Program-made: the position numbers and the translations under genes
Source of the DNA: Marsupella aquatica
Lineage: Eukaryota > Marchantiophyta
NCBI GenBank assembly: GCA_973895155.1
Contig: OZ316895.1
Coordinates: 22,506,001-22,570,000 of the forward strand
Reading direction: 5' to 3'
Length of the DNA: 64,000 bases
Notes under the pieces: generated by a model
The model's input: only the letters and a program-made list of their open reading frames with translations
Told to the model about the DNA's origin: nothing
Database searches by the model: none
Shown: one piece after another, positions 34,506 through 47,305 of the stretch
How positions within the stretch are numbered: position 1 is the first letter of the stretch
Layout: every line of letters starts with the position of its first letter

Positions 34506-37185
34506 GGTCTTTTTAGCACATCGACCCTTACTAGGTCCTCTTGGGTGTGGCCCTTTTTGGTGCCCCCCTTCTCTTTGTATGTTGACTATTTGAATGGAAT
34601 TCACTTGGTTTTTTTCGAGGCAAAAAAAAAAAATAACAGGCAGCGCAGGCGACCCTGCGTAGACCATATCCAAAAGGTGCCTCCCAGGCGGGATATAATT
34701 ATGTGAACTCAAGCATCAAAGTGAGTTCAACTGGTGCCGAAGATACTCAGGCTGCAGAGGCTGTAATCTGATGTTGAAGCGAAATCTGCAGGAACTCGAT
34801 CGGAATATTATATAGCAATGACATATGGTCATGCGTGCTGTGCCACTCACAAGTTAGTCGGAAACAATGCAATCATATCGACATGCTTTTTGCGACGAGG
34901 CATTAGTTTTCAAGGTGCCAATGCGATCCGTCGAATGAACCTTCCATTCTACGACTAGTATTGCAACGCGCGCAGGCATTAAGGTGCAATAACAAGGCAG
35001 GCATTAAGGTGCTCGGAGATTTGAGCCATGCAGACATGAAGAGAATGCTCCTCGATGCTAGAAGCCCTAAATGACGAGCGGGAGTTGAAGTGAAAGAGCT
35101 CTTCTCTCCCCAGGTTTTTGTTTAGGGTTTCTTGGTTGATTTAACGCAGATTCCATCCGTTGATCCTTCCATGCCAGGAAGGCAGGAATTCAGCTAGCGG
35201 TTCGGATTTGAGCTATGAGCACGTGAGACAGGTATTTTCTTTGGTCTTTGCTTTATAAATTTGCGTTTGTTTATCCGAGACTACGTGGAGATGAATACTG
35301 AGTTTGTGGTACACATTGCATGATAAAGATCGCTTTGCAATTAAGGTTCGCGTGCTGTTTCCGGTCAGTATATTGTACCCTTCGGTTTAACGGAGGAGTC
35401 CACAAGAATAGAATTAGAAGATGTGCCGACAAGATACATACTAGTGTATTGTAATGTTCTTAATTATAGGCTCCCGTCACGATACCTTAGTAGTACAATT
35501 CACATTGTTGACGAAGTCAGAACTCTGAGAGAAGAGAGCATACGCCGGCGGTCCAGATCGACGTAGCGTGCAGTTCGCGTACGATGCGCGCATAAATGAG
35601 ATTCTTGAGGAAGCCATGTGGAGGCTATTGAATGGTCAGCTCGGGCAAGGGCAACAGAAAGATTAGAATCCCAGTAAGCTTTCATCATTTCTATAAGTAG
35701 CGAGGGAGGGATTTGCTTTGTTCCGTTACTGTCCGCAGCATTCGAGCAAGCTTGAAGTAATGAAGTGGGAGTGCCGACCACTGTCGGCAGGCAACCTAAG
35801 GAGCTTCTTGTCGGCACCTCTTCTAACTCTATTCGGGTGGACGCTTCCCTTGTACCAAAGGCTACACTACACAGTATTATTTTGCCCCTTAGCGAACGGT
35901 AAGACCGTCTTTCTTATAAACCGGGCCACAGTAATCTGGTGCCATTGTCTGTAGCTGTTTTACGACACACACGATATTTTTTCATCAAAACGTGTCCAGC
36001 TGCAGGGAAGTCTCGAGAAGATTTTTGTCATATATCAATCTCGTCGTGCAATAACCATTTTGATTTAAGCTGTTTTTGATCAGTGACTTTCCTCTGGGAA
36101 TCAAACGCACGGCCGGATGTCCAGTGAAGACCCCTCACGCATGATTGCACGAACGAACTACAGATGTTCTCGAGAGCTATACATCAGTGTCATTGCTCGT
36201 CCAATTTCAACAGTTTTTGGTCACATTCAATAATTGCCATGCATAGGTTTCCAGTCTTTCGGTACCTGAGAACAATGAACTAACTGGTTCTCGTCCCCGT
36301 CAACACGTTTTCAATCAGATCCAAAGCACAGTCGATATGCATATATTCGAGTTGTTTCGAATGTATGACCCGAGCTGTGCATATGTTCGAGTCACTAGTT
36401 GATTTTCCTTGCACGTTTAAAGGTTTTCTTTCAGATCTTACTCGATCACCTTTCACAGATGTGATCTGCGGTATAATTTTAATTGGACTGCTGTCTTGTT
36501 TCCCGCCTCGATCCATCTCTTACTCTTGTTGAGTCTTTCACCAATCTGAACGGTCGACGTTGAACCGGACGTTCAAATCAATTCAGCCTTTCGGTTTAAA
36601 ATTTTGGTTTAAAGTGCGCTGATGTCCACACGTCATGTCTAAAGAGTGTCGGAAGACTTCACACAACTGTCGCAGAGTGCTTAGGCGGAACATCCAGGAT
36701 GATTTCAGCACTACAATCAATTAGACACGAGCGGGGAATGACATCAAAAGACGCCCACTTTGGATCCGTTCCATACACACAACGCGAAGCGTACGGCTTA
36801 CAGATCAAAGATGGCTTAAAGCTAAAGAGTAAGTTCTTCAACGGATGCCATCCAATTCAACTGCAGTATGACATTGATTTTCAGAATTATTCAGCAGCCT
36901 AGGAGCGGATCTTCAATTATTCCCACAGGTGCGACTTCATCGGAGCTGATTTGGAGCGACATCATGTCCTCTACCCTATTGCAGACAGTCGGCTAAGGTT
37001 CCAAGGTAAGATTACAAGATACATCCCACATCGCCATAAGTCAGTCGCCATCTCAATTCAATATGAGCAAGATTTGAAATCAGCGATGTCGGATTTAGAC
37101 TTGAATCTGCAGTTCTCAAATTTGACTTCAATTGACAGCCCGTCTTAAGTATTGAACTAAAGTCGAAAGTCCAGTTTTCTAATAG

Positions 37186-37279
37186 ACGCTCGATGCTGCT
37201 ATTGGAGGCAAGAAAGATGCTTCTCGGTTTGTTAATATACGCTCGATGCTGCTATTGGAGGCAAGAAAGATGCTTCTCG
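37186..37279. repeat. Short tandem duplication, period 53 bp
   Basis: The 41-bp stretch from ACGCTCGATGCTGCTATTGG to TGCTTCTCG at 37186-37226 is repeated exactly at 37239-37279, separated by a short spacer. Downstream, between 37336 and 37570, a looser motif of the form TTTTAAATGG, GAGAGTC, then TAGTGAA recurs about three times. Confidence 0.85.
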
Positions 37280-39715
37280 TGGTTCACACCCTTGACATGT
37301 CAGAATTTGAGAATCTAAAAGTGGCCCAATACTGTTTTAAATTGCAACATTTAAGAGTCCAAGTCTCTTCAAATACACTTCAGATAGTGAAGTCCCTGAT
37401 CCATATCCTTTTAAATGGCAACTGTGAGAGTCCACAACTCTTCCAATAGTGAAATTTTGGATGATGGAATGCCAAATATTTAGCCTCCAAATCTCTTCAA
37501 ATTTCTCAAGTTGATGCTCCACTCTTTTAAATGGTATAATTTGAGAGTCGGAATCTCGTTAAACAGTGAAGTTGACTCTTGGATCTATCACTTTGCGATA
37601 TAGAGAGACCAAACACTTTTTGACACCATCTACAGAAAAGGAATAACTAAGTAACGAATGATGGCTGGAATGGGTCCATCTGCATTTTCGCGACTCCACT
37701 CTAGCATTTATCAAAAACCTTTTATCTGCTCGTATGTTAGTGCATAATTCGAAGATAGTCAAAACATTGCAATGTAGAGAATTCTGGTTTGTCAAATACT
37801 GAAGTAGCCAACCCATTCTATGGTTTCTTATCGCTGCTACTTGAAACTAAAAAAGATGCTTCAGAGAGTCATGATACAGTCAAAGTATTCAAAGACAGCC
37901 CGGACATTTTCCTGGGAGTGCTGAGAATACCAAAGAAGCTACATTCGCAGCGACAGCTCAAATTGATCCGCATCAATCCATCTTCGAAGGAACAGCTTCC
38001 CAAAACAGAAGATTTCATTGCGCTGGTCCTGAATTTACATTGTGCCTTTCGCACGTAGGGAGGCTGCACAAAGGAATCAGCTACCAGTACATAAACTTGA
38101 AGCTGAACTCATGTACTGTTGGTGAGAAGGGCGTCCAGAAGATGGCCATGTTCATCGCTGCACCTTCCTTTCTTCCAGTAAAATAATCATTTCTACAATT
38201 TGCCCTTATCCACAAGCTTTAAGATCAATAACTGGACTGACAATAGTTCGTGCTCATGGAAGTCTGCTGACAATTTCCGGATCCAGTTCCTTGAGAAGAG
38301 ACTGTCTGTCTTTCAGAACTTAGAGTCTGATGGCAAAACGCTCCCAAACTTTTGAATCCTGGTAATTGAGCCTTCAGAAAGAAGACCCCTCGTTACCCAA
38401 AACGATTGATGAAGTACTTCGTGCACCAGTAGAACAGCTTGCATGTTGCGTATGGATTTAGTATGTTCAAGCTCCCGTTGAGTTAACACACCCACAGCCT
38501 TCCCCCCTGGAATTAAATTTCTGCGTTCCTTTTTCTGTTAGGCGATCAGTGGCAATACAAGTCAGTAATGCAATGCGGAAGTCATTAACAGCAACAAGGC
38601 TCGTTGCCTTTAATTGGTATCGTTTCTTTGGAGAAATGGGCGAATGCCTAACCATGGAAGGACGTAACCCTCAAAAGACCCATTACTTTGATCATCTCCA
38701 ACATTCCGAAATAATAACCAGACCATCTATCCAGGCACTTGAGTACTTTCCTGGATGTTTCCAGCCAAATATAACTAGCATCTGTACGTCCACCACATCC
38801 TTTGAGACTCCAGTCTCTCACCGCCAACAAATCAGACATAGAAATATCCACTTCATCTAGTCGCGTAATCAATAGTGATTATCGGGTTTGAATCAGGTAG
38901 TACATTTTGCTCTTCTCAACGTCGAGATCTCTACCATGGCAGTGCAGAAACCTCGACCGTTGTAAGTAAGATAACTTGAGAACCAGAATAGGTGTTTGCC
39001 TCGTAGTAGCGCAAAGGGGTCATGACATCCACAAGCTTCACGTCAAACTCGGTGAAAGGTTTCAAAAACGGACATCAATGTGTTGCTACGAAGAAAGTCT
39101 TTTAGCTGAGTGGATCTATAAATCCAACCCTCAAGCAAATTTTGCTTATGAACAGATGGCGAGATGTGGTTAACCCTATAATGTTCCCTAATATTGTGAA
39201 AGGCCCTTTCCCTTCTGAATAATGACATACAGCTGAAGAAGAATATGCTGCTGATACTCTTTGCGCATCTTCTGCTTCACCAGACCTGCGCAGACTTGGT
39301 GCTTGTAATGGTCGTTGTGCCCCAAAATCTATGACTGAGCTGCTAAGTTCATTAAATGGTACAATAAGCGTCATGAGATTCACATTTCATTTCCAGCAGC
39401 CGAGTACTCTAGCGCAGACTTCTCGCATTAGCACAGTAACCACGACATGGTTCAGTTTCACCATCAGTACAGGATTATCCGGGGGCGTTCGATGGGAGAG
39501 AGAGTAACATCTGCATAAGCAGCGATTGAGGTCAATCCACAGGCATGCAATTCAGTAGAGTTGCGATCCCAGAACAAACCTATATTGGTCAGTCGCAAAA
39601 GATCAAATTAAACCAGTGTAGATCAAAGGAGGCCAATGAGCTCTTACATTTAACAGGTAAGCTCTTCACCCAGTATTTGACAGTGGAACAACTCATATAC
39701 TAGAAGTGTCTGGTG

Positions 39716-42700
39716 CTAGACAGACATTTCCTCTTCATCGTCACTGAGATCCTCACGATTTAAGACTGCTTCCTCAACGACTACTTTCCTCTTTGCTGGT
39801 GCTCCAGTCGCAGCTTCTGGAGATCTCCTTCGTTTTAGTTGAGTCCCGTTGTCATCATGAATTTGACCCTGAAATGACCAGCCAAATCAAAAAGTGACCA
39901 AGGAATGGTCAGTGAAGGAAAACAAATTGAGCAAAAGAATTCCGTTATTCTCAGTTTATGTTCATCTGACGTGATCTACATTAAGCAACTAACCAGGGGA
40001 GGAGAAGGAGAGGGTCATCAGTTGGTAACGAGATTCATTTTACATCAGGACTCGGATTCTAACTAAAGATCCACGTCAATTAACAAGATCAGACCTCTAA
40101 AAGGGCGAGCCGACTTTCATCTTTAACCCTCAATTCCTCCTCTGTTAAGTCACGCCGACGAACTGCTACTCTTGATGGTACCGGGAACTGATTATCAGCA
40201 TCTTCTTCTTTGGGCCGTCCTTCCTTCGCTTTCTTCTTTTGAAGAACGAGTTTTGTGTGAAGTGGCTGAAAGAAGTGTTCCACATATACAAGGTTAGGTT
40301 AAAAAATGCTCTACCCAAGCCTACGGTGATGACAATACACGAGTTAAGCATTCTAAAATAATACATCGCTGCCACATTTCTGGGTATTCACAGGAACGGA
40401 AAAGATAAAAGATTGACGTTAAGATGAGGGAAATTACCAAGTAGTTGACACCATCTTCGCCAAAGCAAAAAACATACGTAGATTGCGCAGGATCTGTTCT
40501 GAGCTGAAATGACAAGGAAGCCAACACTTAGAGTAGGTACTTAAAAGGTACATAAATCTTAATCAACAGTGCCCACACGCACATGCTTGATCTCAACAAC
40601 AGATATTTCTATAACATGGTTGAATTTGAATATTCAAGTCCTATAAACCTGGAACCAGTAGCGTAGTAGGCAACTCACATCCCAGTGATACTCCCGCACC
40701 CAAGTATATGAAATATCTTCATCATCCTCGTAGATATCCCTCTCAAGCTGCAAAAAGGAAAAGATTTAGATCGTCCTGGGCCAACCTAGAGAAAAAGAGG
40801 CTTTCAGTGGTTACTTTCGCTAGAAACGTACAAGGGGTGCACATCTTTGAGCCCCTAGGAGGGGCAAGGATTGTCGCTTGGAGGCAACTTTTACCACTCA
40901 CAAGTATTTCATAAGAAGGAAGCCAGGGCTCTACAGATAAATTGAGAATTGCCAGAAACAGGGGTCTATGTCAAGAAGAAGCTCGAAATTTACCTCTTCT
41001 GGTTTGGGAACCATGTAAGCCACGAATTTCTCTGGCTTCGTGTCTTCTGAACCTGGAATGGAATAGCTCTTCACAATGGCCTGAAACGGACGATGGGACC
41101 ATATCAGGGTGCCAATCAGTCTTGTGTCTCTTAAGTCTTCTCCGTTCAAATTTTTGAGACACAAATTAGACCAGGACGGCTTCTCAAATATATCCACATC
41201 TACTTCCTTCCAATTCAAATCATGTAGACCAACCAAAAAATGTTATTTTTACTCGATTCCATAGAAGCAGCCATAAATGCAGCATACCCTGGCTTCAATT
41301 TCGTCTCTCATCTCCTCATCCATCTTAGAAAGTAACTCTGATTCACCAGTAGGGTCCGTATCAAAAATCATATGCACAAATTGGTCGCTCCATCTGCATA
41401 CGCATGGTCAGGTTAGAAACCCAGCTTAGCCACTCTCCATTTCTAAGTTGTTTGCATCATGTCAGGCGTAAATAGCTGGACCACAAACTAGTAACGAACA
41501 GCCATTATACATTCGAACAACAAAGCAAGAGAAGTCAGGCCAGAGCAGACCCTGACATATCGCCTAAACACACGTAGCAGTGAACCCAAGTTTAAGAGAT
41601 ATAGCTTCCACAGATACTGGAGCGTGGTTCTCAGGTAGAGAGGTTCAAAGAGGTTCAGCTGAGCTAGAATTTCGGTTTCAGCCCGCCTCACCACATAATG
41701 AGGACAACTTGCCTGTCAAAGTAAGGGAGGAGAGGTAACACTTCAACAGCCTCGAGCTCTGGCTTTGTTTGATGCACAGGTATCTGCTTTGCCACTCTAA
41801 ATGACTCCTCAATGGCCTGAATTTGCTGGTCTCTGTGCAACAGTTTCGATTAGCAAGTTTAGTACTAGCTACTACATCCCAAACAAAAACAGTCCTGAGG
41901 AACTGACCCTGACATGGTGGGTAGAACTACAATAACTAATGCATCCACTGCTACTAAATAGATGAATGATCCAGGTCACACATGCGACTCAGTACCTGTC
42001 ATTGAGGTCTCGCATGAGCCTTTCACCTTCCCTCTGGTCTTTCAACTCTTTCGCTTGTTTCTCTGACAGAGCCTGATCACAGAAAAGAATGCATCACAAG
42101 GACACGAGATCTTAGTCGTCAGGTCCGAGATTAGGACAATCAAGACACACCGAAGCTGGCTTCCTTTTTAATATCTAGGGCCCATCCTGCATGGATCAAA
42201 GGTTAAAAAAGGGTCCAACTCCACTTAAATCGATACAATTCACCAGATACGCAAAAAATGCAATAGTCAGGATTCTACAACCTTGTTAATCTGCTTTGGC
42301 CAAACTCATTCATTGCACTCTAGTTAGGGAGCACCTCTAATGAATACATGGCATCTTCACAAGATGGATGACAGTATAGAGTAAGCACTCTGCTGCTCCT
42401 CATTACCAGGCCATGAAATTTTGCAAAAATTCACATTTCAGAGGCTCATGTTTCTAGCCATGGTTGACTTTCCTGGTTAATCTAGCCCTAGTAAGAACTT
42501 GAAAGAGCTTTCTTGTTGTAAGAGCAAATTACTGAATTACAAAGAGTGCTCTAAATCGGCAATTTACTGTTCCAATATAACCCAATTCTCTCCTGAGATC
42601 GTCAACTGACTTGAGAACAAATGAGCAAGCATTCCCCATTGGTGTCAAGTGATCAACCTGCTTAGCCGGATCAAGGCTGAGAGGTGAAATGTACTGTGTC

Positions 42701-44602
42701 TTGACCAGCCATGCAACTCCTTTGTCTGTAGGTCTGTCCTTCTTCCGGATAAGTGCTTCCTTCTTCACAACCTCATCATCTAAAAGCAATTCTTCATCTG
42801 CGGGGTCTATCGGGGGCCTGACCTGCGGGGCACTGCAGGTGTTTCGGACTTCTTAGCTTCTTACTCCGAGAAGTCAAGGTGGGGGACATTTGCTACAAAC
42901 GATTGGAGGAACGTTTCTAAAAAGGACTGCCGTAATAAAGCTTTTCACATCTACGCACAAATAATTGACATAGAAAATTAAGTCAAGAATTTCTCCATAC
43001 TTGTAGGCGCTCAGATCCAATAGGTCAAGAGGAATTCCAAGATCCGGCTCCACGTAAAGCTTATGTTTATAATTATTCTCCAGTGAAGTTACTTTATATT
43101 TCGTATACCTGCAACCAACCAATAAATGTCAGTCCAAATGCCGAATGAGGTGGCATGATGAACGTCACTGATGTTTACACACTTTTACATGTCCTCCATC
43201 CTACTGAGTCTGAAAATTCTTGGACAAGGTCATTGTCATCGCTATCAGACGTCCTGCATAAGCGCAATCTAGAGGTTGGAACACAACCTATGACAAATAT
43301 CTCTCCTTGCAAACATGAGCGCTGTCGAAAGGAACTAGAAATTTCCGACACACTAGCTCGAACTACGACAGACCCCACAAAGAAGGAGAGGAACGCACTG
43401 ATCCTTGTCATTATTGATGTGCATCAACTTTGGCTGTGACACCGGGTCTGGTAGCTCGTTCCTAAATCTGCATATACATCCCAAAGTTAATAACTCGCAC
43501 GAAAAACTAGAGTGGAAGAAAGAAGTTAATAAGATTAGAAACAAAAAGGCCGACGTACGCAAGGTCATCTTCGCAGGAACCAGATGACGTTCTACAAGAC
43601 CAAGACAGCCGGGGGACCAATTTAGCAAATTGAAACAGAGTCAACTCGAAGAATGGCTCCGGTAATGGAAAGGAGGGCCATTCTCAATAAAAATGCAGCT
43701 CCACACTACCTTATCTTACACAAAAACGTAGAAGGTCGCTTTAGGCGATTCTCAATTTTATCAGCAGCTGCAACACCCCTTTTCTCCGATCTAGGATCTC
43801 GAGATCCATTAACCGGAGCTGGCCTGCTAGATGTTGCTCCAGGCTGAGACGACCTTTTTGCCCTCTCCTCTGCTTTACTCCGCTCATACTCCTTTTTCTT
43901 CCTTTCTCGTCGCTCCTCCTCCGTTTCTGGTCTTCGACCGTGATGTCCTGAGCCAAGACTGCCTCCCCTTGATAAAGAGCCCCCTTGTCCACCTGTACTC
44001 CTACTAGCCTGAGAAGCTAATCCGGCTAGAGATCCAGATGGTCGATGCTGTGAATGGGATGGGCCCTGCACATTTGATCGATTGGCACCATGCCCTAAAT
44101 TGTGACCTTGATTAAGGCTAGCCTGATGACCATGATTGCCATGCCCTAAATTCTGTTGATGTGGGTTCATCGAACCATGAGGATGCTGGACATGCTGAGG
44201 ATGAGAATGGAGATGAGAAGGCTGCTGATGCGGAGGGCCATAATGGGGAGCAGAAGGGTGATACTGAGGAGGAGGGGGAGGATGAGGTGGACCTGAAGAG
44301 GGTGGAGGAGGAGGGGGAGGTGCTTGACCATAAGGTGGTGGCATGGGAGGCGGGGGAAGGGCAGGAGGAGGAGGGAGAGCAACACCCGGGTAAGGGTTAG
44401 GATTGTAAGCACCTGGTGGTGGTGGAGGTGGCGGTGGAGGTCCATAGAGATTCGGATTGTATGCACCCGGTGGTGGATGCTGCTGTTGCTGCGGTGGTGG
44501 TGGCCCGTGATTGGGTCGAAACGCTCCTCCAGGGCCAGGAGGGGGCGGAGGCCCTCCTCCTGGCGGCCTTCCTGGTGCATTGCTTTGATACAATGAAGCC
44601 AT
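39716..44602 (-). CDS. PAF1: RNA polymerase II-associated factor 1 (PAF1), ELF7/VIP2-like
   Basis: Core subunit of the nuclear Paf1 complex, which travels with RNA polymerase II and supports histone H2B ubiquitination and H3K4/H3K36 methylation. In Arabidopsis ELF7 delays flowering through FLC. Twelve exons: 44602-43710, 43467-43399, 43108-43001, 42832-42658, 42072-41996, 41832-41713, 41393-41288, 41080-40994, 40747-40679, 40503-40438, 40265-40095, 39868-39716, giving about 697 residues. Exon 1 encodes a Pro/Gly/Gln/His-rich N-terminus, then a charged EEERRERKKKEYE helix and NRLKRPSTFLCKI. The conserved core follows: FRNELPDP, QPKLM, YTKYKVTSLE, VEPDLGIPLDLLDLSAY, DRPTDKGVAWLVKTQYISP, VEVLPLLPYFDRWSDQF, VKSYSIPGSED, DEDISYTWVREYHWD and PVPSRVAVRRR, ending in the acidic DLSDDEEEMSV. 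The start used is the ATG at 44602; an in-frame start at 44623 adds seven residues. The intron after exon 6 appears to begin with GC. Confidence 0.95.
41394..41712 (-). other. Apparent GC-AG intron in PAF1
   Basis: On the minus strand, exon 6 ends GACAG and the intron begins GCAAGT (acttgc at 41707-41712 on the plus strand), matching the consensus AG|GCAAGT of the minor GC-AG class. The acceptor is TATGCAG at 41394. The junction restores FDR-WSDQF, conserved in PAF1. No GT donor nearby keeps the frame. Confidence 0.8.
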
Positions 44603-46200
44603 CCCTTGACCGCGATCCCCCACCTTGCTTCAACGACAAATCTCTCTGTAGTACGCCTTCAAATATGTTCCCGTCAGCTCCCTTATCTCCCTGTCCCCCT
44701 AATTCTACCTCAAAACCTATCGCTCTTCCACAATAGAACAGTCCGTACCATCCACCACACCTGCTCCTGTCTCGTTTTCCACAGGAGCTGGAAAACTCTC
44801 CAGTAATTCGAACTGATTACCGTACCTCCGCTAAGGCTCTCTGACTCTCCCTATCCTTTCGTCGTCCATCCTTCCCTCAATCTGCAAGCGGGAGCTGCTT
44901 CCATCTGCAGTCTCGGCGTACGTGCATCCAGTCAAGAACTAATATCTCCACTGATGCAAACAGAGGAGGTGCCTTCCTCCTCAACAAATCTAAAGGTTTA
45001 GGGTTTTGCAAACAATCCATAACAACCGGATCTGTCTGTAACTCCTCCCTCCCTCCCTCCAGTGATCTAGTCACCTCCCCGGCATTCAGTTTTTGTTGTC
45101 TCGTGTTTAGATAGTTAAGCGTGGAGTTCAATCATTCATTTATTAAGTATCCAATTGCTCATTCTGCATCCGTGAAAATTCGCTGCGACGCAAAAACAAG
45201 GAGTAGAAAACCTAAAGCAACAATGGCACAACACAGGTATCGAGAAAACATTTCTAAACTAGGGAAGTGACTCTACGAAGATATGCTTTGTGCTCTTGGT
45301 TGCCTCGTGTCACGATCGCTACCCGAGGAGTCAAATCATTCAACTATTCACTCACTACACCCCCCCTCGATCTACGAGCTACAAGCTAACGTTTCTTCTC
45401 AATGCGCTGAAAACATCAACCTACATTGCTTGCTAAGTTGCAAAAACGAGTGCCAAAAACCTCAAACCTACGTGTCCGCGCATATCACTCACTTCACCAC
45501 CCGAGCGAGTGCAAAAAACTCTCGACCTCCTCTTACGACAGGTGCAGCAAATTTCAACACACATCCAACGCGAGTGCAGTAACCTCGACGTCCACATACA
45601 GTCGTATCCACGCAACCTTCGTTTCATTCATTCGGCAAACCTCCACAGAAATGTAAGAAACCAATCATTCACGCACTTCAGAAACAAACGCAGTACAGGC
45701 AGGAGTGCGTACCGTACCTCTCGTCGACCCAGCACTCTGTCGTCCGCCCATCCTCACCCCGGCGCAAGCGTCGATCTCTTTCCTGTACTTCGGATCATAG
45801 TTTAACCAATCGAACAATGAAAACCACAGAAACAATGGAGATCTAAAGAATGTAATGACACAAATCCTCCCGACATTCGCACTATCTGTCTATCTATCGA
45901 TTTGCATAAATGTTTTCGAGGTGCCGCCGCTGAGGTCTACGATACTGGGAAGCAATGAGCAGGGCATAATTCTGAGGACGAGCTCGATGATGCTTCGGCA
46001 GCACTACTACAGTACTGTGGTCCGCTCATCACTCTCGTTCTCCATTGAAAGAGTGAGAGCTCTACAGTACCTGTTCTTCAACAGTCCGTTTTCTACGGTG
46101 TTGACTGACGATCGGGGGGCCGGGAATCCCGCAAAGGTTGGCCGGCGGCCGGGAAACACAACGCAGGGCAATGGTGTTTATTTGTCACTTTTAATTATTT
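44603..46200. other. PAF1 upstream region, no gene seen
   Basis: Likely PAF1 promoter and 5' untranslated sequence. It includes a TTTAGGGTTT-type element near 44995-45008 (plus-strand AAAGGTTTAGGGTTTTGC) and a (CCTC)n run near 45047-45060. No coding exon was recognised. Confidence 0.45.
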
Positions 46201-46210
46201 TGTCATTGAA

Positions 46211-46735
46211 GATATTTAGATTGTCAAAATTCATTTTGTATTTCTAAAGATATCATGATTTCGTATATAGATATTTGCATTGTCAAAATTTCTTTTGTAC
46301 TTCTAAGGATATCATGATTTTGTGTATGTATGGATGAAGCTTTTATAGGGTGAATCTATCTTTCAAATTTTATGTTGGTTATTTTGATTTTAATGTGCTT
46401 GAACTAGGTGAATCATTTGCATTAATTTTACTTTGAATTAACTTTTGGATCATTTTTAATTTTTGTGAATTTAGAGTATTTTGAATGTATTTGACTCTCC
46501 TCATAAATGTTTAATCTTTCCTTTTCAATCAATCCTTAGTGAATTATCTTTTTTCTCATGAGAGTGAGAGAAATAAGTTTAAACAATGTGCACATTTGTT
46601 GTACTAAGTTCCCCTCCCGATTTCTTTTACAAAATTTATGGTTTTAATTGACTTATTGTCATTACCTAGAAGCAAGTAAAAATATGTACTATATGTGCAC
46701 AACTCTTTAGTACCTTTGTACTAACTTGGTTAACC
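46211..46735 (+). repeat. Dispersed repeat A, copy 2, with a local 59-bp duplication
   Basis: Positions 46325-46735 match copies at 22240 and 61900. Before it, 46211-46269 and 46270-46329 are two diverged copies of a 59-bp unit starting GATATTT and ending near ATATCATGATTT. The copy stops after TACCTTTGTACT and runs directly into repeat B without the terminal hairpin seen in the other copies. Confidence 0.7.
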
Positions 46736-47305
46736 GCCCTACCTCCAGGACATGTTCATGGCCCAAATAACTAGTTTGTTCTAAAACCTGTCTCAAGCTT
46801 GTCCCAAACACATGGACTAGTTTGGCCTTGACTGTATCAATCATCTCTAAGGCTCCAACTCAACTAAGAATCTAGTAGGAAAAAGGAACTTGGACCTTTG
46901 CATTGCCTTCCCAACACAAGTTCCCGTGGGAAACTACATGCAATTTGTTGTTTCGGTATGATTTGGCAAGCGGGCGAACTAGCCCCCGCAAACCTTGAGA
47001 ACCAATGGCACCCCTAGACCTAGTTGATCTCAAAAGAACATAATCCTCCTTGAGAGCTTTTTAACGCATCAAAGAAGTCCTTCAACGAACTTCTCTTTGA
47101 GAAGTTATCGTTATTTTTGTTTGACGTTTCACCTTAATTAGTAGCGTAACCGCCATGCTCAGGGCCGCCCTTCACAACTTGGGCTTGTCCCTGGCCCTAG
47201 GGAGACACCACTTCCCTTGATCTATGCTTCTAGAGACCTATCAACCCCACACCAACTTTGGTTCCTTCTATTTGGCCTTAAACTTGGACTCCAACCTCAT
47301 CACAT
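46735..47305 (+). repeat. Dispersed repeat B, copy 2
   Basis: Homologous to 20586-21100 in the same orientation, with shared CATGGCCCAAATAA, GATTTGGCAAGCGGG, CCTTGAGAAC, AATCCTCCTTGAGAG and CCCTAGGGAGACACCACT. It abuts repeat A, suggesting one element inserted into the other or a composite unit. Confidence 0.7.

Larger units (their letters stand above)
31580..39715. other. Long region without a confident gene
   Basis: Eight kilobases with only short unsupported open frames on both strands. The local repeats are listed separately. At 35110-35240 there is a stretch resembling a plant 5' leader (TTTAGGGTTT followed by a possible donor CAG|GTATTT), but no downstream coding exon could be matched. 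Segments at 36.7-37.15 kb and 37.79-38.06 kb translate to non-repetitive peptides that I do not recognise. A decayed or lineage-specific gene, or a non-coding RNA, is possible. The part next to 39716 is likely the PAF1 3' untranslated region. Confidence 0.4.

Noticed and set aside
34133-34519. 128-codon minus-strand ORF with repeated RKIPCQSESSFRA-like segments
   Set aside because: It arises from the 122-bp tandem repeat; units are read in different frames and no family is recognised.
37336-37570. Leucine-rich-repeat pseudogene
   Set aside because: The loose repeats do not give a regular LRR pattern and spacing changes from 74 to about 113 bp.
44161-44596. Plus-strand ORFs with Glu/Gly- or Arg/Trp-rich composition
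   Set aside because: They are antisense to the Pro/Gln/His-rich exon 1 of PAF1.
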